Positions 47,263-56,161 of a stretch of DNA of 64,000 nt are shown here, piece by piece (positions within the stretch are counted from its first letter, which is position 1; every line of letters begins with the position of its first letter). The position numbers were made by a program, and so were the translations under genes. The DNA is from Amphritea atlantica (GTDB lineage: Bacteria; Pseudomonadota; Gammaproteobacteria; Pseudomonadales; Balneatricaceae). Location of the stretch: positions 1 through 64,000 of the forward strand of contig NZ_JAHKQE010000023.1 in NCBI RefSeq assembly GCF_018860855.1, written 5' to 3'. The notes below the pieces were generated by a model that was given only the letters and a program-made list of their open reading frames with translations, was not told the origin of the DNA and made no database searches.

Positions 47263-48456
47263 ATGAAAGAGAGCACTCGTCCGATCCCCGGACTCATACT
47301 CATGCTCGCCGGTCTGACAGCTATGGCTCCTTTTGCAACCGATGCCTACCTACCGGCTATCCCCTCGATGGCAGTAGCACTGGATACATCGGTGCATAAG
47401 GTGGAATTATCGATCAGCCTATTTTTAGGAGGCTTCAGCATTGGTCAATTAATCGGTGGTCCTTTTTCCGATCACTTTGGCCGACGCTTCTCCATCATTA
47501 TTGGGCTGATACTTTTCTGTACCGCCTCTTTAGCGATCTTATTTACCCCCTCAATCGAGTGGCTTTGGCTGTTAAGAGTGATTCAGGCGATTGGTGGTGG
47601 CATGACAGCGGTCAATCCCGCAGCGGTGATCCGTGATGTTAGCTGTGGCATCGAAACCGCTCGTAATATGTCCCGCATGGGACTCATTATGATGTTTGCA
47701 CCGTTAATGGCGCCGGTCATCGGCATGCTGATTTTAAAACTGGACGGCTGGCAGTCGATCTTCTTTTTCTTATTTAGCTATGCCCTCATGATGATGATCA
47801 CTATCTTTTTCAGACTCCCGGAAACCCGTGTAAAACAGACAGAGAAAACACACTTTCTAAAACGGTACTGGATGGTCTTAAAACATAGGCAGGCTCTTAG
47901 TTTTATTTTTTCAGCCGTCTTCACTTTTGCGGGAATGTTTGCTTTTATCACCGGATCGCCCTCCGTTTACATGGAGTATTTCGGTGTTTCTGAAACCTTA
48001 TTCCCGCTATTTTTTGGCGCCAACATTATATCGATGTTCATCATGAACCGGATAAACATGCGGCTTTTAGCTCGTTTTTCACTGCATAATTTATTGAGTA
48101 TGGGTCAAGCGATTCAGTTCTTAGTCGGTGCGTTGTTATTCAGCTATATCTCACTCAGCGACGCGCCATCACTCTTTCTCACCCTGTTGATGATCATGCT
48201 ATTTGTGGGCATGCAGGGTCTGCTCATGCCTAACTGTATGGCCAGCACGGTTGAATTTTTCCCAACGAACAGTGCAACCGCGATTGCCTTACTCGGCGCT
48301 TTAGGATTTGCAACGGGCGCGCTCACAGGCTCTCTCGTTGGGCTGCTAGGCGATGGAACCCCCTTACCGATGGCCATGGTCATGTTTGGCTGTGCCGTCA
48401 TGGGGCCGACGCTTCGATTTTTACTTTATCAAAAAAGCGCGGAAGAGGTTGCTTAA
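47263..48456 (+). CDS. Bcr/CflA family multidrug efflux MFS transporter
   Basis: 397 residues, twelve helices. Starts with GLILMLAGLTAMAPFATDAYLPAIP, then motif A variant GQLIGGPFSDHFGRRFSIII and motif C-like MFAPLMAPVIGMLI. Typical Bcr/CflA chloramphenicol/bicyclomycin-type exporter; substrate unknown. Next to a decayed Old Yellow Enzyme gene on the same strand. Confidence 0.9.
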   Translation: MKESTRPIPGLILMLAGLTAMAPFATDAYLPAIPSMAVALDTSVHKVELSISLFLGGFSIGQLIGGPFSDHFGRRFSIIIGLILFCTASLAILFTPSIEWLWLLRVIQAIGGGMTAVNPAAVIRDVSCGIETARNMSRMGLIMMFAPLMAPVIGMLILKLDGWQSIFFFLFSYALMMMITIFFRLPETRVKQTEKTHFLKRYWMVLKHRQALSFIFSAVFTFAGMFAFITGSPSVYMEYFGVSETLFPLFFGANIISMFIMNRINMRLLARFSLHNLLSMGQAIQFLVGALLFSYISLSDAPSLFLTLLMIMLFVGMQGLLMPNCMASTVEFFPTNSATAIALLGALGFATGALTGSLVGLLGDGTPLPMAMVMFGCAVMGPTLRFLLYQKSAEEVA

Positions 48457-48479
48457 AACAGCGGTTAGACGGCCACAAA

Positions 48480-48815
48480 AGACGGTGAAATCTGCGCTAA
48501 ATAGCCGCAAGATAGCCTATTTGCACATCGCCGAAGTGGATTGGGAAACGCACCCGATACACCACTCTCTTTTAAGTAGGCGCTGCGTGAAGCTTTTCGA
48601 GGTGTGCTGATATTTGCGGTTACCATGTCCAGAAAGCAGAACCGATGCTGAATGATGGACTCGCCGATATGATCGGCTTTGGTCGTCCCTTTGCTGGCAA
48701 TCCAGATCTGCCGAATCAGATAAAACATAACGATCCATTGGCCGTTCAGGATCCAGACACATTATTGGGTGGTGCAGAGAAAGGGCTGACTAATTATCCC
48801 CTGTATACCCCATAA
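48480..48815 (+). pseudogene. Remnant of an Old Yellow Enzyme (NemA-like alkene reductase)
   Basis: Two reading frames match the C-terminal third of Old Yellow Enzymes. First frame: RKIAYLHIAEVDWE (48504-48545), which fits the family YLH.AE block. Second frame from about 48606: GYHVQKAEPMLNDGLADMIG, then FGRPFAGNPDLPNQIKHN and GGAEKGLTNYPLYTP before TAA at 48813. The flavin-binding FGRP segment and the GGxExGxTxYP end are clear. The two frames differ by one, the N-terminal two thirds are absent and the first frame stops at 48608-48610. So this is a truncated, frameshifted pseudogene of an NADPH flavin ene-reductase. Confidence 0.75.
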
Positions 48816-49088
48816 ACAGGCATTTAGAAGGATAACATACGCTAAACAGCATCATTAATAGTGCTGTCTAGCGTAAAAACAAAGCGGTAATAGCGGTAAT
48901 ACAGGATCTCGCCAGCTAAAGGAAAGGAGGACGAGCGTCAGAAACGGCATAGCAACTACCCTCTGACGCTCATATGGCCTTTACCCGACAATACCCAGAC
49001 ATGATAAGGGTTGCCGAATTAGCGCGGTAGATAGCCGCCTAGCTGATCTTAACTTACCGCCTGCCGAGCTTATATGCGAACTCAGCGC
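48816..49088. other. Intergenic region with two inverted repeats
   Basis: CGCTA-ACAGCA and TGCTGT-TAGCG around 48839-48874 form one hairpin; GAGCGTCAGA and TCTGACGCTC (48932-48970) a second with a 10-bp perfect stem. Either may end the Old Yellow Enzyme remnant. No gene. Confidence 0.5.
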
Positions 49089-50600
49089 TTACATCTCACC
49101 CTTTGTTTCATAATTATCATGCCAGCTTAAAGCCTCACCCAGAATATGCGGCGTATGCATACCTCGTTTACTGGCGCAGGCACGCTCGTAATAATCGGTT
49201 AGACGATCTTTGAACATAGGGTGAGCACATTTTTCAATAATGACTTTCGCTCGCTGACGCGGAGACAAACCACGCAGATCCGCTAAGCCTTGCTCCGTCA
49301 CGATCACCTTCACATCATGTTCCGTATGGTCGACATGCGACGCCATCGGCACGATCGCAGAAATAGCCCCATTTTTAGCCACAGAAGGCGTCATAAATAT
49401 GGACAAAGAACCGTTGCGGGCAAAATCACCCGAGCCTCCGATACCGTTCATAATGCGAGATCCCATGATATGAGTGGAATTCACATTACCGTAGATATCG
49501 GCTTCGATCAGTCCATTCATAGCAATAATGCCTAAACGTCGGACTATTTCAGGGTGGTTACTAATATCTTGTTGTCGCAGAATGATTTTCTCACGATAAA
49601 AATCGATATTTTCATTCAAGTCTTCCAACGCGGCAGGGCTTAAAGAGAAGGCCGTTGCCGAGGCCACCGATAAGGTACCGGACTTCAGCATATGGAGCAT
49701 ACCGTCCTGTATTACCTCAGTGTAAGCGGTCAGGTTTTTATAACCGCCCTGCTCTAAGCCACTCAATACAGCATTAGGGATATTACCCACGCCGGATTGC
49801 AGCGGTAACAACTCTTTAGGTAGCCGTCCCTGTTTAACTTCATGGGCAAAAAAATCAATGATGTTTGCCGCAATTTGAGTGGAAATAGCATCCGGTGGGG
49901 TAAACGGACTGTTACGGTCAGGTGCTGATGTTTCGACCACGGCGACAATTTTTTCGAGAGGAATATCTAAGTATTGCTCCCCAATGCGATCAGCAGGCGA
50001 GTTAATCAAAATAGGCTTACGATTAGGCGGCAAGGCTGTACCGTAATAGATATCATGCATACCTTCTAGCTTGATACTCTGCTGATCATTGACTTCTAAA
50101 ATCACGAGGTCGGCTTGTTCTACCCAGGTTTTATTATTCCCCACTGAAGATGACGGAACAATTCGGCCATCTGCATGTATGGCTGCCACTTCAATCACGG
50201 CAACATCCAGCTTACCTAGAAATCCTGACCATGCATTCTGCGAAACCTCAGATAGGTGCATATCAACATAATCCATCACCCCATCGTTGATTTGTTGGCG
50301 GCAAACAGGATCTGATTGATACGGCAAACGCATATTGATACCGTCTACCTCGGCGAGCACACCATCCAATTCTGGTGCTGTCGATGCCCCTGTCCACAGG
50401 TTGATTCTAAATTCCTTGCCTAATTCTTTCAGAGCTTTCGCTTTTTTAACTAGCGCTGCAGGGATAGATTTAGGATAACCAGCCCCAGTAAAACCACTCA
50501 TGCCGACCGTGTGTCGGTCTTGCAAGAAAGAAACGGCTTCATCAGCGGACATAATTTTTTTGCGCAGGATAGGACATTCAACACGCGATTCAGAAAACAT
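49089..50600 (-). CDS. Acetyl-CoA hydrolase/transferase family (succinyl-CoA:acetate CoA-transferase-like)
   Basis: 503 residues from ATG 50600 (GGAG seven bases upstream; start at 50690 would add 30 residues lacking family match). Class I CoA-transferase; such enzymes move CoA between succinyl-CoA and acetate. Blocks: AVSFLQDRHTVGMSGFTGAG, the VVETSAPDRNSPFTPPD segment with the expected active-site Glu, GVGNIPNAVLSGLE, IGGSGDFARNGSLSIFMTPS, and VIVTEQGLADLRGLSPRQRA near the C-terminus. Length 503 fits AarC-type enzymes. Single gene. Confidence 0.9.
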   Translation of the reverse strand: MFSESRVECPILRKKIMSADEAVSFLQDRHTVGMSGFTGAGYPKSIPAALVKKAKALKELGKEFRINLWTGASTAPELDGVLAEVDGINMRLPYQSDPVCRQQINDGVMDYVDMHLSEVSQNAWSGFLGKLDVAVIEVAAIHADGRIVPSSSVGNNKTWVEQADLVILEVNDQQSIKLEGMHDIYYGTALPPNRKPILINSPADRIGEQYLDIPLEKIVAVVETSAPDRNSPFTPPDAISTQIAANIIDFFAHEVKQGRLPKELLPLQSGVGNIPNAVLSGLEQGGYKNLTAYTEVIQDGMLHMLKSGTLSVASATAFSLSPAALEDLNENIDFYREKIILRQQDISNHPEIVRRLGIIAMNGLIEADIYGNVNSTHIMGSRIMNGIGGSGDFARNGSLSIFMTPSVAKNGAISAIVPMASHVDHTEHDVKVIVTEQGLADLRGLSPRQRAKVIIEKCAHPMFKDRLTDYYERACASKRGMHTPHILGEALSWHDNYETKGEM

Positions 50601-51012
50601 GCATACTCCAGATAAAACTTCGTTAAAACGACAAACGGGGCTAGACGTAAATTCTAGGGATAAGTGGCAAACGCACCTAAAGCCTAACAAAATGACCCTA
50701 ATTTAATTGCGGTGTACTTTACCTTACCGAAAATAAGTCGATATAAGACCTAGGTTGTAGATACCCACTAAGTTAAGGATGTTATAGACAATATTGACGG
50801 CGTGCTGTTAATGATACTGAGCACCCCATTGATGATGCAATTCGCTAAAAGTAGTGTTGCAACATGATCCGCCCCAGAATTGGCAGATCATGCTGGCACA
50901 CGTTATGTTGATAACGGGAACTTAATCATATCTTTTCTTATTGCTAACCCTCTTTTAGCAAGGCTAAGAACGGCATATCAACCGTTGCGACTAGGATTAT
51001 TTACAGGGTCGA
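50601..51012. other. Intergenic region, possibly with a second Old Yellow Enzyme trace
   Basis: No intact gene. On the plus strand one frame reads LADHAGTRYVDNGNLIISFL then IANPLLARLRTAYQPL before TAG at about 51028. The IANPLLARLR part looks like the FGRPFIANPDLVERLR block of Old Yellow Enzymes; the similarity is weak and may be chance. Confidence 0.3.
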
Positions 51013-52539
51013 TTATCGCGCTGACATAGCGTCTTTATAATAACAAACACTCTTACGCTGGTTTGTTTTAGCGCAGTACATCGCCTGGTCAGCATTTTTG
51101 AGTAAGTCATCCATACTTAGCCCATCGTTAGGATAAATTGCCAAACCGATACTCGCGGTACAAGAAACCTGTTGATCATAGATATAATAGGGTTCAGCCA
51201 GTGCTTTTGAGAGTTTATGACTAATCTTATCGATATCTTCAGCTGTCGTCGTCCCCACCAGCACAACAATGAACTCATCCCCGCCCAAACGCGCGGCTAT
51301 ATCATTTTTTCGAATACAGCCTTTGATACGTTTGGCACACTCGACCAGCACAAAATCCCCAGCACCGTGGCCCAAGGTGTCATTCACATGTTTAAACTTA
51401 TCGAGATCTAACATCGCAATGGCGAGCTGTTTTTTATCTCGTTGACTATTGGCGATTGCACTCATCAGGTGTTCATGCAGCAAGTTACGATTGGGCAAGT
51501 TCGTTAAACTATCGTAATTAGCTTGCTGCCATATTAATTGATCCGCTTTTTGCCGTTCTATAGCGATACGGGCAAGGTTGACAAACTGCTCAATCACTTT
51601 AAATTCAGTTGTCGTCGGTGTTGTTATTTTTCGATAATAAATAGCAAACGTACCCAACACCTGGCCTTGATTATCAATAATCGGTTCAGACCAACAAGCC
51701 GCAAAATTCGCTTGCTTAGCAAGACTAGCCCAAGAGGCCCACTTAGCGTCTGAAGCGATATCAGCCACAATGACTCTTTTACCGGTATAAACTGCTTCAC
51801 CGCAAGACCCAACGCCCTGCTCTATCGGCAGCCCCTCTAAGGCCTCATTGAAAAAATCAGGTAGGTGAGGTGCAGCACCAATCACTAAATGTTTGCCCGT
51901 TTTATCGCGTAGCAACACACTACAGATAGTCTCCGGAAACTCATTCTCAACACCTTCGATGATGACAGACAACACTTTAGATAACTCACTTGAGCTGGCA
52001 ACCAGTTCGAGAATGCTATTGCGAATTTTACCCCTATTATCTTCTTCAGATAGCCGACGGTTTTGGTTCTTCATGAACACGGAAAATATTAACGAGAAAA
52101 TATTGGTCACGATAAATGCCGCAATAATGCGAGGCAGGGTAAAGCTATCAAACTGCTGATAGGTAAAAAGGCAAGCAACAGAAATTAAAGCAAAATTAAA
52201 CAAAATAGCCATCAGTGTCGGCAACAAATAAAAGCTGCCAATAATGATCGGGAAAAGCCAATAGATTAAGCCCTGCCCTTTAATATAAATACCGATCAAG
52301 ATATTAACATGCGCAAGAACGGCGAATATGCCGCTATAAAGCTTAATTCTACGGGTAAACCAAACCCCAAGGAATATAGCAAAAATGCCAAAAACCGCTA
52401 TAAAATCAACGATTATATGGGGTATATCTCGGGACAAAATACTGGTGATCAGAAAAGGAAATAGTATCAACGTTGCCGTTGCCGTAATGCCGAGTAGAAT
52501 TTTTTCTTCTAAGGTGCGGTCTGTCATTTTAACGGCCAT
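51013..52539 (-). CDS. Diguanylate cyclase with membrane and GAF domains
   Basis: 508 residues. N-terminal five or six membrane helices (about 15-155), a GAF sensor domain (about 175-325: ICSVLLRDKTGKHLVIGAAP, GSCGEAVYTGKRVIVADIAS), then a GGDEF domain. The active motif is intact (ARLGGDEFIVVLVG), and the inhibitory I-site RKND lies five residues before it, so the enzyme is probably product-inhibited. No EAL domain. Makes c-di-GMP. Single gene. Confidence 0.92.
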   Translation of the reverse strand: MAVKMTDRTLEEKILLGITATATLILFPFLITSILSRDIPHIIVDFIAVFGIFAIFLGVWFTRRIKLYSGIFAVLAHVNILIGIYIKGQGLIYWLFPIIIGSFYLLPTLMAILFNFALISVACLFTYQQFDSFTLPRIIAAFIVTNIFSLIFSVFMKNQNRRLSEEDNRGKIRNSILELVASSSELSKVLSVIIEGVENEFPETICSVLLRDKTGKHLVIGAAPHLPDFFNEALEGLPIEQGVGSCGEAVYTGKRVIVADIASDAKWASWASLAKQANFAACWSEPIIDNQGQVLGTFAIYYRKITTPTTTEFKVIEQFVNLARIAIERQKADQLIWQQANYDSLTNLPNRNLLHEHLMSAIANSQRDKKQLAIAMLDLDKFKHVNDTLGHGAGDFVLVECAKRIKGCIRKNDIAARLGGDEFIVVLVGTTTAEDIDKISHKLSKALAEPYYIYDQQVSCTASIGLAIYPNDGLSMDDLLKNADQAMYCAKTNQRKSVCYYKDAMSAR

Positions 52540-53012
52540 ACTCGATTAGCCCCCTATCCATGAGATCTCTCTCTTAAAGCACACTTGTACTATTGGCTAA
52601 CATAGTTAAATACACGGGTTAAACCATAACATAGTTAACAATAGCAAAAAAGGCACAATACATTGATTGATAAGGTAAAAATGAAACCGAAACAGACTCT
52701 TCAAGAGCCATGTTTGAGGGTCATTTTCGAAAGCCCTGTCGCAACTAGCCGCGAGCCAAACACGAGATATAGTCACCTAAATTTAACGCTTTAGACACAG
52801 AACAACAGATCATAGACCTGTTTACACTGACACGATGCCCCATCAGCGTTCACCCATGACATCGCATTCTGATTAACGTCACAAATAGTTCAAAAAATAA
52901 ACAATTCTGCTACATGCTATGCCCCTTGAACATGGTAAACTAACCTCTCTACGGAACCTGCCAACAACCTATGCTGAACAGCTCTCCGTTTTTTAACTGA
53001 TATAAAGAGCCA
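52540..53012. other. Intergenic region
   Basis: About 470 bases between divergent genes. No ORF, repeat or strong hairpin seen; it must hold promoters for the diguanylate cyclase gene and for the SHOCT gene. Confidence 0.4.
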
Positions 53013-53840
53013 ATGATGCAAAATTTAACACCAGACGGACAACAACTCGTCAACAATCTTAGCCGTAAATACAACCTGAGTTATGATGCAGTCATGCATA
53101 TGCTAATCGCCGTCAACAACGGCTCGGGTACTATGGCACAATTTAATTGCCCAGAATTAGGCGGCAGTGGCCAATGGATGCGCGGCGGCATGACCATGGT
53201 CGGTGATATGTTTAATAACGGCCTGAAAAACACCGTAGATAACCTGTGTAACGAGCTAGCAAACGGCTTGGCTAATCAGCAAATATTTGTCCCTATCCCA
53301 CAAGGCACACCCGGTAGTAACCAGTGGTGGCCTGTAGGCTTAGGCCAGCCCTTTAGCAGTGGTGCACAAAACAATATTCGCTATGCTGTCTTTCCAAACC
53401 GTTTAGCCGTTGAACTCAATGGCCAAGTGACGGTGTATAACACCCTAGACAATAACATTAGCGGTGTTAGCCAGCAGCAAGGCGGCGACACCTCGTTGAC
53501 CTTCAGTAGCCAGTACGGCACCATCGCCGTTAACAGCCTACCGATTGTTTCAGGCCCAGGCATCGCCCCTGCACCACAACGTAACTTTGCCGAGCCAGCG
53601 CAAAAAAATCAAAGCAACAATGCTCCGGCTAACAATGCCCCGGCAAATAATGCTCCGACAAACAATGCGCCAATACCTAACAATCCTCAGGCAAGCAATA
53701 CCTCAACCAACGTTCCGTCAAGCAGTTCAATCGATGAGACCCTACAAATCATCGAGAAATTAGCTAAATTGAAGGACGCCGGTGCGATCTCTGAAAATGA
53801 ATACAACGCGAAAAAAACAGAGCTACTTAGCCGCATCTAA
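53013..53840 (+). CDS. SHOCT-domain protein with an Asn-Ala-Pro repeat linker
   Basis: 275 residues. N-terminal domain about 1-175 (LTPDGQQLVNNLSRKYNLSYDAVMHMLIAV first, then Gly/Asn-rich strands) of no family I recognise. A linker about 190-235 holds the repeat NNAPANNAPANNAPTNNAP, coded by tandem DNA repeats near 53622-53665. The C-terminal 35 residues are a SHOCT domain (IIEKLAKLKDAGAISENEYN), a short module seen at the end of many bacterial proteins. No signal peptide. Paired ATG start. A weak hairpin follows. Confidence 0.75.
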   Translation: MMQNLTPDGQQLVNNLSRKYNLSYDAVMHMLIAVNNGSGTMAQFNCPELGGSGQWMRGGMTMVGDMFNNGLKNTVDNLCNELANGLANQQIFVPIPQGTPGSNQWWPVGLGQPFSSGAQNNIRYAVFPNRLAVELNGQVTVYNTLDNNISGVSQQQGGDTSLTFSSQYGTIAVNSLPIVSGPGIAPAPQRNFAEPAQKNQSNNAPANNAPANNAPTNNAPIPNNPQASNTSTNVPSSSSIDETLQIIEKLAKLKDAGAISENEYNAKKTELLSRI

Positions 53841-53890
53841 TCCTCTAGAAAGTAATATCAGGATAAGATAAAGAGTAAGCACGATGATTC

Positions 53891-53927
53891 ACGACCCCCG
53901 CCCCTTCGATCAGGGCGGGAGTCGTTA
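53891..53927 (+). terminator. Possible terminator after the SHOCT gene
   Basis: ACGAC-CCCGCCC and GGGCGGG-GTCGT arms with a nine-base loop; only a short T-run follows, so strength is uncertain. Confidence 0.45.
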
Positions 53928-54018
53928 TTGCTTCCTAACGATTAAAGCCCTGTTAATGCACATCGATAAAACAGTGTTGTCGCTGGAAAGATCCTCAACC
54001 CCATTGATTATAACCTCG

Positions 54019-54987
54019 TTATTCCACCCGATATTTTAGTAACACTTGATTGTCTAGCACGACATTACTGGACCATATAAAGGTGGCGCCGGCACCGGCA
54101 AACTTTTCTCTAAAGTTCATATAGGCCTTTTTATTGTTAACGCCAATATCATCTTCACTGTAAGTCGATGCTTGAGGCCAATGGCGATAATCAAACGCCG
54201 CCAACTGCCAATTTTCAGGCAATGGCCAATGCACAGCATAAGCACTTTCGCCATCATCTGTACCACCAGCAAAACATGAAGATGAATCTCTCAGTTGGTT
54301 TTGCTCTTTCAAGCAGGATAGGTCGTAAATAGGTGAGGTATAAAATGTTTGCGCAAACCACTGGTTACTGGTGACGGTGCCATCACTAAAACTGGCGATA
54401 AAGCCGCCATCCCCAGCATGAAACGATTTACCTCGATTATCTTCCGATCCAAGCCCTAAGTTCTCCTCCCAGTCGACCAGTTTAACCCCAATATCATAAG
54501 GTCGCTTCACCCTAAATTTGACGATGTTCGAGTTAAAAGGCGTGAATGGCACTGAATCCACACCGATCAGCTTGCCATTGATATACAGTTCAAAGTAGTT
54601 ATCAGCAAACACATAACCGGTGATAATCTCACCATCCGCATCAATCTCGACCACAGGAATCGCGTCTAAATCAACCTGCGATAAATCACTCGGCGTTACT
54701 CCCGAGCATTCGTTATAAAGGTCTGGCGCTTGCTGTGCCGTTAAAAATTGATTTTCAGAGGGCACCGTCCATTGATTCCCAGCCGAGTCAGTCTGCACGC
54801 CGACAGCAGCCACTCTTGATCTTCCGCCATCACAGGTAAATAAATTCCCATTAACGGTTCTGGCTCGACCTTGCGTCACGCTGCCTGTCCCTTGATAGCC
54901 GTTGATAACCATTGGAGCCTCTTGGGAATTGACTTCAGAACAGCCCAACAGAGTAAAGGGAAGTAGCGCTAAGAATGATTTTTTCAT
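54019..54987 (-). CDS. Lipoprotein of unknown function
   Basis: 322 residues from ATG 54987. Signal peptide with lipobox LLGCSE (Cys about residue 16). The mature part is rich in Tyr, Trp, Asp and Gly with segments such as FELYINGKLIGVDSVPFTPF and RPYDIGVKLVDWEENLGLG. These read like beta-sandwich or carbohydrate-binding folds, but I recognise no family. Three cysteine pairs are possible. No neighbour gives a clue. Confidence 0.7.
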   Translation of the reverse strand: MKKSFLALLPFTLLGCSEVNSQEAPMVINGYQGTGSVTQGRARTVNGNLFTCDGGRSRVAAVGVQTDSAGNQWTVPSENQFLTAQQAPDLYNECSGVTPSDLSQVDLDAIPVVEIDADGEIITGYVFADNYFELYINGKLIGVDSVPFTPFNSNIVKFRVKRPYDIGVKLVDWEENLGLGSEDNRGKSFHAGDGGFIASFSDGTVTSNQWFAQTFYTSPIYDLSCLKEQNQLRDSSSCFAGGTDDGESAYAVHWPLPENWQLAAFDYRHWPQASTYSEDDIGVNNKKAYMNFREKFAGAGATFIWSSNVVLDNQVLLKYRVE

Positions 54988-55474
54988 TTTGTATCTGCTT
55001 TGATGTGGATATATCGATGTCATTTAACCAGAAAAATAGGTGTATTTTTTGCGGTATCAGGGATTTTTTAGTCGATTGTAGCGGTCGCAACGCCCATATA
55101 CCAGTGAAGGCAGGGGGTTATCAGACAGCCCAACGCCCCGCTCGCCTATTGATACGATGAGTCGTGTTTTATATAAAACCGCTGGCCCAAAATGATGAAC
55201 GGCGATGCAAATAAGATAGCAATGATGATGCTGGCTCTACCAAATCAAATCTAGGTAAATCGAGCAAGCTTTCGCTACGCCCTATTCTAACCGTATTAAC
55301 TAACCGTATTAACTAACCGACACTCGCGTAAAAACACGATGCGAACAGGCATATGAACCCATTCTAATTAGGCCAAATACACTAGAACACGATACTACGG
55401 CCTGAACCAATCCGCTTTAAAGTGCGTATCAGTTATACCTTTGCTCTGAGATCATTTTTCCGAGATCAATAGTT
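54988..55474. other. Intergenic region with a 13-bp tandem repeat
   Basis: No gene. TAACCGTATTAAC occurs twice in a row (55288-55300 and 55301-55313), then a partial third TAACCG. The rest shows nothing I can support. Confidence 0.5.
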
Positions 55475-55870
55475 ATGCAGCAGAAACCGATTATTCAACG
55501 CAGCAAACCTACCGTGTTCTACGACGGAGGCTGCTCTTTATGTCACAGAGAGATCAGCCACTATCAACGAATCGACAAACAGCAATGTATTCGCTGGGTC
55601 GATTTCACCCGTACACCCGAATCACTGCAAGAGTATGACATCACCTACGATAATGCGATGCAGCAGTTACATGCAGTCAATCCAGCGGGAAAAGTCGTTC
55701 TGGGTGTCGATAGTTTTTTGCTGATCTGGTCACATCTGCACAGCTACCGCTTTCTCGCTAAGTTGATCGAAACCCTCAGACTAAAAAAGCCGCTGAATCT
55801 GATCTATAACACGTTTGCCCGCTGGCGCTATAAGAACCGTTGTCATGGTGGATGTGAGATCAATCAGTGA
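55475..55870 (+). CDS. DUF393 / DCC family thiol-disulfide oxidoreductase-like protein
   Basis: 131 residues. VFYDGGCSLCHREISHYQ holds the DGxCxxC motif near residue 15-22; IRWVDFTRTPESLQEYDITY and HAVNPAGKVVLGVDSFLLIW follow, all family marks. A late CHGGC is at the C-terminus. Thioredoxin-like fold of unknown partner. Single gene; the leader of the transporter operon follows. Confidence 0.9.
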   Translation: MQQKPIIQRSKPTVFYDGGCSLCHREISHYQRIDKQQCIRWVDFTRTPESLQEYDITYDNAMQQLHAVNPAGKVVLGVDSFLLIWSHLHSYRFLAKLIETLRLKKPLNLIYNTFARWRYKNRCHGGCEINQ

Positions 55871-56161
55871 TTTTTTAGCGCGCAATGATTGTGCAGACGC
55901 ACCTTTTTGTGGCAAAAAAGTGCTTATTGATTTGTTTGTAAAGTTTTAACTTATTGTTTTTACTGAATTCTATTATTTATGGTATTGATTCTGCAGTGAT
56001 CAATTCAGTCGTTGTAACATTCGGCAACACAATTTAAAAAATTCGGACAGAGGCGTCCATCCCTTATCACTGATAGTGATAGAGGGATGGGCGCTTTTTT
56101 TTGCCCTGCAGTAAGCGGCAAACAGATGAGAAAACTTTACTTAATAAAATGAGGCAAAACG
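55871..56161 (+). promoter_or_regulatory. Structured leader of the transporter-kinase-cyanase operon
   Basis: About 290 bases between genes. In order: small hairpins right after the DUF393 stop (GCGCAAT/TTGTGC; GTGC-AGAC-GCAC followed by CTTTTT, a likely terminator of DUF393), an AT-rich stretch that may hold the operon promoter, then ATTGAT/ATCAAT (about 55984-56004), GTTG/CAAC (about 56010-56028) and the large terminator at 56053-56102. The two hairpins followed by a terminator resemble NasT/ANTAR-type antitermination leaders in layout, but I could not match the six-base loop rule. Regulation by attenuation is inferred. Confidence 0.5.
56053..56102 (+). terminator. Strong terminator inside the leader of the FNT operon
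   Basis: GCGTCCATCCCT pairs with AGGGATGGGCGC (one G-T), continued by TATCAC/GTGATA after a bulge, with a five-base loop, then eight T. It ends 60 bases before the FNT start codon, so reading through it is needed for expression from any upstream promoter. Confidence 0.85.

Noticed and set aside
55905-55930. Sigma-54 type promoter GTGGCAAAAAAGTGCTT in the FNT leader
   Set aside because: The GG and GC pairs are one base too close for a standard -24/-12 promoter.
56065-56085. TetR-like operator resembling tetO (TATCACTGATAGTGATA)
   Set aside because: The similarity is a by-product of the terminator stem; no TetR gene or other copy is nearby.
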